The position numbers and the translations under genes were made by a program. From Candidatus Eiseniibacteriota bacterium (GTDB lineage Bacteria; Eisenbacteria; RBG-16-71-46; CAIMUX01): a DNA stretch of 64,000 nt. Positions within the stretch are counted from its first letter, which is position 1. Every line of letters starts with the position of its first letter. The notes beneath the pieces were generated by a model. The model did not search any database, was not told the DNA's origin, and worked only from the letters and a program-made list of their open reading frames with translations. This document shows, in pieces, positions 52,291 to 60,631 of the stretch. The stretch is taken from positions 1,860,001-1,924,000 of the forward strand of contig JACKCR010000002.1 in assembly GCA_020633975.1 (NCBI GenBank), given 5' to 3'.

Positions 52291-53172
52291 ATGACATTCC
52301 TCAGCGACCGCATTCCCGGCCTGTCCCGGAACGACCGGAGACTCCTCAGCTACGTGAAGCAGAACCTTCTGCCTCCTGGAGAGTGGGAGGAAGGTGAGTA
52401 CTTGCCGGACCGACGGATGGGCCACGCGGGGATCGACCTCCGCGTCGAGGCGCAGATCGCGCTCCTCTCGGAGCTGCGGGAGGCGCCCTACCAGTCGCTC
52501 TTCGCCGCCCTTCGCGAGGATCCGGAGATCCAGGCCGGCGTCGAAGGAGTGGAGTACGACCGCACACAGCTCCTCCACAACGGCTTCTTCCCCACGCCGG
52601 ACGCGGAGTTCTATGCGGCCATGGTGCTGCGGAACCAACCGGGTCGGGTGATCGAAGTGGGCTCGGGATACAGTACGCTCGTCGCACGGAAGGCGATCCG
52701 GCACGGCGGACTCTCTACCCGCATCACCGTCATCGACCCGGAGCCACGCCGGTCTGTTGGCCAGGCCGCAGACGACGTCCGTCTCACTCGGGTCGAAGAC
52801 TCCGGTCTCTCGGCAGACGACCTCGCGCCGGGAGACATCCTCTTCATCGACTCGAGCCATGTCTGCCGCTTTGGTGGCGACCTTCCCTATCTCTTCTGCG
52901 AGGTGCTTCCTGCGCTCGGCGAGAACGTGTTCGTGCACGTTCACGACATCTTCCTCCCCTACGACTATCCGCGCAGCTATGTGGGGCGGATCTACACGGA
53001 GCAGTACCTGCTCCACGCGCTACTCGCCGGGGGAGAGAAGTTCGAGGTCGTCCTCGCCGGGCACTACCTGGCCCGCGAACAGCTGGAGGCACTGCGGGCA
53101 GCGGTGTCGCCGAAGATCGCATCGCACCCGTACTTCTATGGAGCTTCGTTCTGGATGCGGACCACGAGCTGA
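52291..53172 (+). CDS. class I SAM-dependent methyltransferase (Methyltransf_24-like)
   Basis: 293 aa. SAM-binding VIEVGSGYSTLVARKAI (motif I), TVIDPEPRRSVGQ (motif II), ILFIDSSHVCRFGGDLPYLF and VFVHVHDIFLPYDYP give the typical O-methyltransferase/Methyltransf_24 core (residues about 105-260). The N-terminal about 100 residues (DRRMGHAGIDLRVEAQI; HNGFFPTPDAEFYAAMVL) are usual for this subgroup. Substrate unknown; relatives occur in polysaccharide or glycan loci. Transcribed away from the DUF1800 gene. Confidence 0.82.
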   Translation: MTFLSDRIPGLSRNDRRLLSYVKQNLLPPGEWEEGEYLPDRRMGHAGIDLRVEAQIALLSELREAPYQSLFAALREDPEIQAGVEGVEYDRTQLLHNGFFPTPDAEFYAAMVLRNQPGRVIEVGSGYSTLVARKAIRHGGLSTRITVIDPEPRRSVGQAADDVRLTRVEDSGLSADDLAPGDILFIDSSHVCRFGGDLPYLFCEVLPALGENVFVHVHDIFLPYDYPRSYVGRIYTEQYLLHALLAGGEKFEVVLAGHYLAREQLEALRAAVSPKIASHPYFYGASFWMRTTS

Positions 53173-53532
53173 GGCGAGCCCTCGAGGCCGTCGTTTCCAA
53201 AGTTCAGGTTGATCGAAGCCACCGAACTCCAGGCGGCCAAACCGCCGAACATGCCGCGCATCGACCGATGTCCCGCATCCCAGATATGGGCAGACTTTTG
53301 GTCGTCCGGTTTACTTGTTGCTACGAGGAATCCCGTATCGGAAAGGGACTGTTCGGACCCGATCTGGATAAGTAAGCTGCTGGTGCGCTGATTCCTGGGG
53401 TCCCCTCGGGGAAGGTCTGAACCCCTTCCCGTCCCGGTTTCCGGGCCCCAGAGCAGCACGCCCGATCCCGGTGCGCCCGCGCGGAGGGATTCCGAGCTCG
53501 GCCGGGAAGCCTCTACTCACACGGAGGAGATC
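53173..53532 (+). other. leader region of the cytochrome cluster
   Basis: 360 bp with no gene recognised. It contains a short hairpin GGGAAGG/CCTTCCC near 53414-53434, with further G/C-rich complementary blocks around it, then GGAGGAGA before the ATG at 53533. It should hold the promoter of the multiheme cluster. No operator recognised. Confidence 0.4.
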
Positions 53533-54978
53533 ATGTCGAAGGGAATCCGAGCGTTCCGGTCTCTCGTCCTAGCCGCCCCGGCTCTGGTGCTCCTGGCTGT
53601 CGGGTGCACGGACGAAGAGAAAGTCTATATCGACAAGCCGCTGTTCGAAGACCCGCCGGAGTCCGCAGCCGGATTCCTGGGCTACGACGAAGAAGGTCAG
53701 AAGCTGACCGTGTGCGGAAACTGCCACGTCGGCCAGCAGGCCGGCTGGGAGACGACGGCACACGCCGGCGCCTGGGAGACCCTGGAGGCCAGCGGCCATG
53801 CCCAGGGACTCTGCGAGAACTGCCACACCGCGGGCCCGAACGGCAACACGACGGACGGCACCGTCGGCTTTGCGGGCACGCAGAGTTCCCGCTACCACGA
53901 CGTCCAGTGCGAAAGCTGCCACGGCCCGGGTCTCGAACACGTGACGAACCCAGACGCGAGCCAGCCTATCGCCTCGATCCGTGTCGCCCTCGATGCAACG
54001 AACGGCTGCGGCGAATGCCACCAGGGTGCGCACCATCCGTTCCTCGAGGACTGGTCTCGCTCCCCGCACGCGGAACCGGTGGCAACCGTCATCAACCTCG
54101 CCGCGGGCAACCCGGTCGAGTACGGTGAGTGCCTCGCATGCCACAGCGGACAGGGCGCACTCGAGGCGTGGGGAGTCCGGGCGGACTATCTCGAGAAGGA
54201 TGATGCGGTCACCGACCACCTCGGGATCACCTGCGCGGTCTGCCATGATCCCCACGAGGCGTTCAACGAGGGCCAGCTCCGCTTCCCGGTCGACAGCCCG
54301 AACATCGAGCTCAACCTCTGCGCGAAGTGTCACAACCGGCGGGCGCAACCTGAGATCGAAGCAGCTTCGCTCCGTGGGCCCCATGCTCCGGAAGCTCCTC
54401 TGCTCTTCGGAACCGCAGGCTGGTTCCCGCCGGGCTTCGAGCCGGACAACCGGATCCTCGGTACGCACGGCACGACCGGCAACCCGCGAATGTGTGCGAG
54501 CTGTCACGTCGCGGGCTACGAAGTCCAAGACCAGGAGACCGGACAGTTCGTCGTGACCGTAACTGGCCACCGGTTCCTCGCCATTCCGTGCGTCGACGCG
54601 AACGGCATTCCTACGGACGACCAGGACTGCGAGACCTCGGACCGGATCTTCACGGCCTGCGCGAATAGCGGTTGCCACGGAGACGCGGACGCGGCTCGCG
54701 CCACGTACACCTCCGCGAAGGCGCGAATCGACGCTCTCGTTGCGCAAGTAGACGCCGTCCTCGCCGATCCGAACCAGGTTCCCCCAGGTGAGCGGGACAG
54801 CAACGACGGACGTTTCACGGTCGCGGACGGCGCGTGGTTCAATGCGCGCCTCGCCGCGCTCCCGGGTAGCTCGACGCACAACCCGTACCTATGCGAAGCA
54901 CTCCTCGAAGCGTCGCTCGACGCGATCGAAGCGGAGTACGGCGATGGGTTGCGGGCGGAGAACACCCGCGATCAGTAG
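53533..54978 (+). CDS. multiheme c-type cytochrome lipoprotein, nine putative hemes
   Basis: 481 aa. Lipobox LLAVGC anchors it to a membrane. Eight CXXCH motifs (CGNCH, CENCH, CESCH, CGECH, CLACH, CAVCH, CAKCH, CASCH) plus one unusual CX4CH (CANSGCH). The C-terminal about 110 residues are heme-free and helical. Resembles cytochrome c554/NrfA-like multiheme folds, but no catalytic signature is certain; a role as a surface or periplasmic electron carrier or reductase is inferred. First gene of the cytochrome-porin cluster. GGAGGAG precedes the ATG. Confidence 0.85.
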   Translation: MSKGIRAFRSLVLAAPALVLLAVGCTDEEKVYIDKPLFEDPPESAAGFLGYDEEGQKLTVCGNCHVGQQAGWETTAHAGAWETLEASGHAQGLCENCHTAGPNGNTTDGTVGFAGTQSSRYHDVQCESCHGPGLEHVTNPDASQPIASIRVALDATNGCGECHQGAHHPFLEDWSRSPHAEPVATVINLAAGNPVEYGECLACHSGQGALEAWGVRADYLEKDDAVTDHLGITCAVCHDPHEAFNEGQLRFPVDSPNIELNLCAKCHNRRAQPEIEAASLRGPHAPEAPLLFGTAGWFPPGFEPDNRILGTHGTTGNPRMCASCHVAGYEVQDQETGQFVVTVTGHRFLAIPCVDANGIPTDDQDCETSDRIFTACANSGCHGDADAARATYTSAKARIDALVAQVDAVLADPNQVPPGERDSNDGRFTVADGAWFNARLAALPGSSTHNPYLCEALLEASLDAIEAEYGDGLRAENTRDQ

Positions 54979-54990
54979 TCGATGAAGAGT

Positions 54991-55022
54991 GGCCGTGCTC
55001 GGCGACATGTTCGGGCACGGCC
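54991..55022 (+). terminator. hairpin between cytochrome genes
   Basis: Stem GGCCGTGCTCG/CGGGCACGGCC (one G-T pair), 10-base loop, no T-run. Lies 12 bp after the lipoprotein cytochrome gene. Partial terminator, attenuator or mRNA processing signal. Confidence 0.5.
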
Positions 55023-55117
55023 GCATCGCAACCCACTGACGGGGTCGCGCCTCGGCCCTACCCCGCAGAGGGTTCAGACGAAGTCACGAACTCTCGCCGA
55101 ATCGAGGCACCCAGCCG

Positions 55118-56659
55118 ATGGCCAACACGAAACTCCCCAGTACGTTCTACAACCTCCTCAGCCTCATCGGCGCCGCCCTCGCCCTCTTCGGCGCGGCCGC
55201 AATGCTCATCCTGTACGTCCTCGATGCATTCGGTACGCAGAACAATCCGTATCTGGGGATCTTCATTTTCGTGATCTTCCCGGGGCTCCTCTTGCTGGGC
55301 CTCATCCTCATCCCGGTGGGAATGCGGATCGAGAATCGTCGGCGGCAGCGCGGGCAAACCGCCCCGATCGTCGTCGACCTGGGGAAGACGTCGCATCGAA
55401 ACGCCCTCGTCGTCTTCGTGGTGGGTACGAGCATCTTCCTCCTCCTCACCACCCTCGGGCTCTACGGCGGCTACGAGTACACCGAGTCGGTCGAGTTCTG
55501 CGGCGAGGTCTGCCACAAAGTGATGGAACCCGAGTTCGTAGCATTCCAGAACTCGGCCCACGCCAAGGTCGAGTGTGTCCACTGCCACATCGGTAACGGC
55601 GTCGACTGGTACGTGAAGAGCAAGCTCTCCGGAGCACGTCAGGTATTCAAGACCGCGCTCAACACCTATCCCCGTCCGATCGAGACCCCGATCGTGAACC
55701 TCCGCCCGGCTCGAGAGATCTGCGAGGAGTGCCACTGGCCCGGGAAGTTCTTCGCCTCGAAAGAAGAGGTGTGGGACTACTACATGAGCGACGAAGCGAA
55801 CTCTCACTACCAGCTTCGCGTGCTCATGCACATCGGCGGCGACGCCGGCCATGGAGAGCCGACCGGCAGCCACTGGCACGTCTCCGCTGACAACCACATG
55901 ACGTACGTCGCGAAGGATGGCGAGCGGGAAGAGTTCGAACAGGTCACGTGGTACGCAAACGGAGAACCGGTCGTCTACTCGAAGAACGGCAAGGCCCTCC
56001 CCGACTCCGTCATGGCGCAGAAGGAAGCCGACGGTCTCGTCCGAGTGATGGACTGCATCGACTGTCACACGCGTCCGGCTCACAACTACCGTTCTCCGCT
56101 GCACACCGTGAACGATGCCATGTCGAACGGACAGATCGATCCGAGCATCCCCTGGATCAAGCGCGCTGCTGTGATGGCACTGAGCCAGGAGTACTTCACG
56201 TCCGAAGGCGCACGCGACTCGATCCGCACGGGGATCAGCGAGTACTACGAAGAAAAGGGGCTCGAAGCGCCGGAGAAGGCGATCGAGGTCGTCCAGGACA
56301 TCTACGAGAACAACTACTTCCCGCACATGCGCGTGCGTTGGGACCGGTATCCCGATCACATCGGTCACATGATCTTCACCGGCTGCTTCCGCTGCCACGG
56401 CTCAGAGCTCGAGACCGCAGATGGGCGCACGATTCCGAACGACTGCAACACCTGCCACACCATCATCGCCCAGGGGTTCACTCCTCTCACCGAGAACACG
56501 ATCGCTCTTGGCGGGCTCGACTTCGTCCATCCGGTGGACATCGACGGTGCGGAGCGCGAAATGCCGTGCACGGACTGTCACGTCGGAGACGACAGCAACT
56601 TCCCCGACGAAGCGGACGCCGGGGACCTTCAAAAAGCAGAAGTGCTGGAGGAGGATTAG
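55118..56659 (+). CDS. NapC/NirT-type membrane multiheme cytochrome, seven putative hemes
   Basis: 513 aa. Three N-terminal transmembrane helices (about 10-37, 45-68, 95-118) precede a NapC/NirT-like core: CGEVCHKVMEPEFVAFQNSAH (CX3CH with distal Met), CVHCH, CEECH and CIDCHTRPAHNY. CFRCH, CNTCH and CTDCH follow. By family it oxidises membrane quinol and passes electrons to periplasmic cytochromes. The two extra N-terminal helices are not part of classic NapC. Second gene of the cluster. Confidence 0.87.
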   Translation: MANTKLPSTFYNLLSLIGAALALFGAAAMLILYVLDAFGTQNNPYLGIFIFVIFPGLLLLGLILIPVGMRIENRRRQRGQTAPIVVDLGKTSHRNALVVFVVGTSIFLLLTTLGLYGGYEYTESVEFCGEVCHKVMEPEFVAFQNSAHAKVECVHCHIGNGVDWYVKSKLSGARQVFKTALNTYPRPIETPIVNLRPAREICEECHWPGKFFASKEEVWDYYMSDEANSHYQLRVLMHIGGDAGHGEPTGSHWHVSADNHMTYVAKDGEREEFEQVTWYANGEPVVYSKNGKALPDSVMAQKEADGLVRVMDCIDCHTRPAHNYRSPLHTVNDAMSNGQIDPSIPWIKRAAVMALSQEYFTSEGARDSIRTGISEYYEEKGLEAPEKAIEVVQDIYENNYFPHMRVRWDRYPDHIGHMIFTGCFRCHGSELETADGRTIPNDCNTCHTIIAQGFTPLTENTIALGGLDFVHPVDIDGAEREMPCTDCHVGDDSNFPDEADAGDLQKAEVLEED

Positions 56660-56699
56660 CAGAACTGTTGGAAGGGCATCAGTTCAAACGAGGGTAGGG

Positions 56700-56728
56700 A
56701 GTCCCCTTCGGGTGGGTCCCGGGGGACT
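56700..56728 (+). terminator. hairpin after the NapC-like gene
   Basis: AGTCCCC/GGGGACT stem with a G-rich loop, then GTTTCC. Weak terminator or leader structure; the next coding start is at 56927 and the 268-bp gap probably holds another promoter. Confidence 0.4.
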
Positions 56729-56926
56729 GTTTCCGGATCCGGTTGATACTCAAGAGGTTCGGCCGTGCGAAAGGTTTCGGATAGTACGGACTACTTAGCA
56801 CCGGAACGATCGATAGACTCGCTCTCGGTGATTCGTCCCACCGGAACGCATGAGAGGATCCGATCGAGCGTGTCCTCCGGACCGCGAAACCGGGCAGGGA
56901 CGAGAACGAACCCCCAGGTGGTGACC

Positions 56927-58897
56927 ATGCTCATGCGAGACCTGCCCTCCGTCCCCGCAGCCCTCCTCCGCACCTTCGCCGTGTCCCTTGCTCTCGTCGC
57001 GTTCGCCGCAATGTCGACGGCCGTGGCCACGCACGCCGAACTCGTGCCAGACGACGACTGCCTGTCCTGTCACGATGGCTCGGAGGACGACGTTCCGGCC
57101 GTGACGCCCGCCGCCTTCGAGGGCTCGATCCACGAGGGGTTCAGCTGCGTCGACTGCCACGTCGACATCACCGAAGTTCCCCACGACGAGGAGCTCGAGC
57201 CGGCAGCGTGCGGTGAGTGCCACTCCGACATGGTCGACATGTATACGCAGCACGGGCTCGGCTTCGTCGGCATCGACCCGGACCTCCCCACCTGCTCCAC
57301 CTGCCACGGTTCCCACGACATCCGGGAAGTGAGCGATCCTGAGTCGATCACGCATCCCTCGCATCGCGAGAAGGTGTGCGGCCAGTGCCACGGCGACATC
57401 AACTTCGCCAAAGAGCACGACATCACGCTGAAGAACGCGCTCGGCAGCTACGAAACGAGCGTCCACGGGTTGGCTCACCTCGCCGACGGTTCGTCGCAGG
57501 CCGCGACCTGTTCGGACTGCCACGGAACGGGCAGGAACGTCCACCTGATCCTTCCCGCGGGCAACAGCATGTCCGCGATCAACCACTTCAACATTCCGAA
57601 CACCTGCGGCCAGTGCCACGAAGAAGAGTCGGCCGCATATTGGGAAGGCATTCACGGCGAGATGGCCAGACGCGGTGACACCCACGTCCCGGTCTGCACC
57701 GATTGCCACGGTGAGCACGGGATCCTTCCTCCGGACGATCCACGCTCGAACGTCTCGCCCTTCCGCGTCGCTGAGTCGACCTGCACGCCGTGTCACGAAA
57801 CCGCCCGCATCAACGAACGCTACGAAGCACCGGTTGGCGAGACGATCCAGTTCGTCGATTCGTTCCACGGGCTCAAGAGCAAGTCCGGAGACGCCACAGT
57901 CGCGAACTGCGCGAGCTGCCACGAACCGCACCGCACGCTCCCGCCCGACGATCCTCGCTCACAGGTCAACCCGCAGAATCTCCAGACCACGTGCGGCCAC
58001 TGCCACCAGAGCATCAGTGCAGAAATGGCCCAGATCCCGATCCACCAGGCGGCAGCGGCAGGTGGCTGGCCGGACCTGATCAAGAAGATCTACATCGCTC
58101 TCATCGTCTGCGTCATCGGGGGAATGCTCGGCTACGTGACGCTCGACTTCATCCGTCAGACGAAGCGCCACCTCGGCGTCCCGCAAGTCACCCGGATGGA
58201 CGGCAACGCGGTCCTCCAACACACGCTCCTCATGACCACGTTCATCATCCTGGTTTTCACGGGGTTCGCACTCCGGTACTCGGACTACTTCCCGTTCCGT
58301 CAACTCTTCGGTTGGGACGGGGGGTTCAACTCCCGAGGCCTCATCCACCGGATCGCGGCCGTAGTCTTCGTGATCTCCTCGTTCTACCACCTCTTCTGGC
58401 TCTTCGCGCCGAAGGGGCGTGACTTCGTCAAGAAGATGGCTCCGGGTGTCAGCGACGTGAAGGAACTGACTCAGGCCGTTCGCTACAACCTCGGCCAGAC
58501 CGACCATCACCCCCACTTCGGACGGTTCAGCTTCGTCGAGAAGGCGGAGTACTGGGCGCTCGTCTGGGGAACGGTCGTGATGGCAGGAACGGGCCTCCTC
58601 CTCTGGTTCAAGAACGACGCGGTCGCCTTCGTCTCGCGCGAGTTCCTCCAGGTGATGCGCGTCATCCACCTGTACGAGGCCTGGCTCGCGACGCTCGCCA
58701 TCCTCGTCTGGCACATGTACTCCGTACTGCTGAAGCCGGGCGTCTATCCAGGCAACCCGTCATGGATCACCGGCAAGATGCCGAAGGAACTGTACATAGA
58801 AGAGCATGCCCGCGAAGCCGCAGAACGAGGCATCGAAGGGCACTCCACGCATTCCGCCTCTCCCGGAGCCCATACGGGAGTCGGGCGGGAGGAGTGA
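56927..58897 (+). CDS. fusion of 11-heme c-type cytochrome and b-type membrane cytochrome
   Basis: About 656 aa. Signal peptide, then eleven CXXCH motifs within residues about 35-365 (CLSCH, CVDCH, CGECH, CSTCH, CGQCH, CSDCH, CGQCH, CTDCH, CTPCH, CASCH, CGHCH), then about five transmembrane helices (from IALIVCVIGGMLGYVTLDF on). His residues there (LQHTLL, IHRIAAVV, SFYHLFW, IHLYEAW, WHMYSVL) suit b-heme binding as in Ni/Fe-hydrogenase b subunits. It would connect the quinone pool with a periplasmic heme wire. Start 56927 (AGGTGG upstream) preferred; ATG 56933 is also possible. Confidence 0.87.
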   Translation: MLMRDLPSVPAALLRTFAVSLALVAFAAMSTAVATHAELVPDDDCLSCHDGSEDDVPAVTPAAFEGSIHEGFSCVDCHVDITEVPHDEELEPAACGECHSDMVDMYTQHGLGFVGIDPDLPTCSTCHGSHDIREVSDPESITHPSHREKVCGQCHGDINFAKEHDITLKNALGSYETSVHGLAHLADGSSQAATCSDCHGTGRNVHLILPAGNSMSAINHFNIPNTCGQCHEEESAAYWEGIHGEMARRGDTHVPVCTDCHGEHGILPPDDPRSNVSPFRVAESTCTPCHETARINERYEAPVGETIQFVDSFHGLKSKSGDATVANCASCHEPHRTLPPDDPRSQVNPQNLQTTCGHCHQSISAEMAQIPIHQAAAAGGWPDLIKKIYIALIVCVIGGMLGYVTLDFIRQTKRHLGVPQVTRMDGNAVLQHTLLMTTFIILVFTGFALRYSDYFPFRQLFGWDGGFNSRGLIHRIAAVVFVISSFYHLFWLFAPKGRDFVKKMAPGVSDVKELTQAVRYNLGQTDHHPHFGRFSFVEKAEYWALVWGTVVMAGTGLLLWFKNDAVAFVSREFLQVMRVIHLYEAWLATLAILVWHMYSVLLKPGVYPGNPSWITGKMPKELYIEEHAREAAERGIEGHSTHSASPGAHTGVGREE

Positions 58898-58992
58898 GTA
58901 GTGAAGGAGCGTGATGCATAGACCTGAGACAACTGCCGCAGGCAACGTGCCACGGGTCGGCACCACGATCCTTCTCGGACGGAAGTCGGAGC

Positions 58993-59030
58993 ATCACGCC
59001 CGTAGGGACATGGGCGTGATCTCTCTGTTT
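58993..59030 (+). terminator. terminator-like hairpin
   Basis: Perfect 9-bp stem ATCACGCCC/GGGCGTGAT with a 10-base loop, followed by CTCTCTGTTT. Lies about 95 bp past the cytochrome fusion gene and before the beta-barrel gene. Confidence 0.65.
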
Positions 59031-59122
59031 CGGGAACGACCCCAGGTCGATCGTCAGCCGGGTAGGGACTGCCTTGGATGCCATCGACTCCCCGTCTATC
59101 TCGTTGGAGGAGGGAACTGAAG

Positions 59123-60631
59123 ATGGAGCGACGATCTCATTTCCGGCCAGGACCAGGGGCATTCGCAACCGCCACAGCACTGGCAGTACTCGCACTCTCG
59201 GCCGGATCGTCCGAAGCCGCCGGCGTCCGCGGGGACTTCCGAACGAACGTGGCCCTAGTCGAGACCCGCGGCTTCGAGCGCCACACGCTGCCCATCGAGC
59301 AGGTTCCCGGCGAAGGTGTCTACAGACAACTGGAAGACGGCACCGTCGTCACCTGCATCCCTGGCTCTGACGTCTGCTACTGGTACACGCAGGGCGACGT
59401 CGAGTCGTCGATGCCGGTGTCTCAGGACCTACGTCTCAACGGCTGGGCGAACGTACAGGGGCTGTCGGGCAAGCTTCACGTGCGTGGCCGATTCGGCAGC
59501 GACGAGTTCTGGCCTCGCACCGAAGAAGAGATCGAACTCGTCACCGGATACGCCGAGCTGGACCGGGGACGCCTCCGCATCCGGGGCGGCCGGACCAGTT
59601 CGCACAACGGCCTCGGTTTCTACGAGTTCGACGGCGGAAGCGCACTCCTCCGCACGAGTGGCATGACCACGATCGAGTTCTATGGTGGTCGGTCGCTCGC
59701 CCGAGGAACCTCGCAGCCCCTCGACGGCTTCCTCCTCGAGGACGCCGACATCCTCGCTCCCAACGATCCCGGATGGATCGTCGGCGGCCAGGCCCAGCTC
59801 ATCCTTCCGCGGCGCTCCCGTGTCGCAGTCGCGTATCAGCGGGAAATCCGCCAAGACCGCGCCGCCCTCTACGAGGAGCGCGGCGCTCTCGATGTCCACA
59901 TGATCACTACGCAGGTGACGATCGACACGCAGATCGACTACGACTTCGCGACAGAGCGGCTCCAGGACGCGCGCGTCCGGGTCGACTCCCCACGCATGAA
60001 CGGATACCGCGCCTCGGGTGCGCTCCGGTATCGCCGCCCGTACTTCAGCCTCTGGACGATCTGGGAAGCGTTCGCTCCCGTCGGCTATCGCGAAGCGTGG
60101 TCGAGCCTGTCCTGGAGCGATTCGCGTGGACGAGCAGGCTTCCAGGCCACTGCGTCCTACCGGATCTACGACGACACGAACGTGATCGACCCGACGGACT
60201 CGGTCGAGAACGACGGCTGGCAGGTGGCGGCCCTCGCCAACTGGAACCCGAACCCGTGGCGTATCGACGGCGGGTACAAGATCGACTGGGGCTTCGCAGC
60301 CGCCGAGAGTCAGTTCGACCTCGGGATCACGAGAGACTTCGGCAGTCTCGAGCTCGGTGCGCAGGGATTCGCGTCCGAGCAGGTGAGAGAGTTCCGCAAC
60401 GGAGAGGACTGGATCTTGGGTGGCGGCGTCCGCGGGCGTTTCGACTCCGCACCTTGGTCCGTCGAGGGAAGCGCGGGCGTCTACCGTCTCTCCTACGAGA
60501 ACCGCGCCGACTACGCCGACTGGAGTCAGAAGCGCGCCTACCTCGCGCTCGGCTACAGCTTCGGTTCCGATCCAGGGATGGTGCACCGTTCGCAATCGAT
60601 GAGCGGAACCGAGAAGGAGGTGTCGCGATGA
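59123..60631 (+). CDS. outer-membrane beta-barrel protein of the cytochrome cluster
   Basis: 502 aa. Signal peptide (ATALAVLALSAGSSEAAG), then a long series of alternating amphipathic strands with aromatic girdles (LNGWANVQGLSGKLHVRGRF; AALANWNPNPWRIDGGYKID; KRAYLALGYSFG), as in porins or MtrB/PioB-like barrels. Two Cys (near 72 and 79) could form a disulfide. AGGAGGG lies eight bases before the ATG. The stop overlaps the ATG of the 16-heme cytochrome (ATGA at 60628), which argues for a porin-cytochrome complex. No direct MtrB motif (N-terminal CXXC) is seen. Confidence 0.75.
   Translation: MERRSHFRPGPGAFATATALAVLALSAGSSEAAGVRGDFRTNVALVETRGFERHTLPIEQVPGEGVYRQLEDGTVVTCIPGSDVCYWYTQGDVESSMPVSQDLRLNGWANVQGLSGKLHVRGRFGSDEFWPRTEEEIELVTGYAELDRGRLRIRGGRTSSHNGLGFYEFDGGSALLRTSGMTTIEFYGGRSLARGTSQPLDGFLLEDADILAPNDPGWIVGGQAQLILPRRSRVAVAYQREIRQDRAALYEERGALDVHMITTQVTIDTQIDYDFATERLQDARVRVDSPRMNGYRASGALRYRRPYFSLWTIWEAFAPVGYREAWSSLSWSDSRGRAGFQATASYRIYDDTNVIDPTDSVENDGWQVAALANWNPNPWRIDGGYKIDWGFAAAESQFDLGITRDFGSLELGAQGFASEQVREFRNGEDWILGGGVRGRFDSAPWSVEGSAGVYRLSYENRADYADWSQKRAYLALGYSFGSDPGMVHRSQSMSGTEKEVSR

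Noticed and set aside
53136-53459. 107-codon minus-strand frame in the leader of the cytochrome cluster
   Set aside because: No ribosome site, no domain, and it overlaps the end of the methyltransferase gene.
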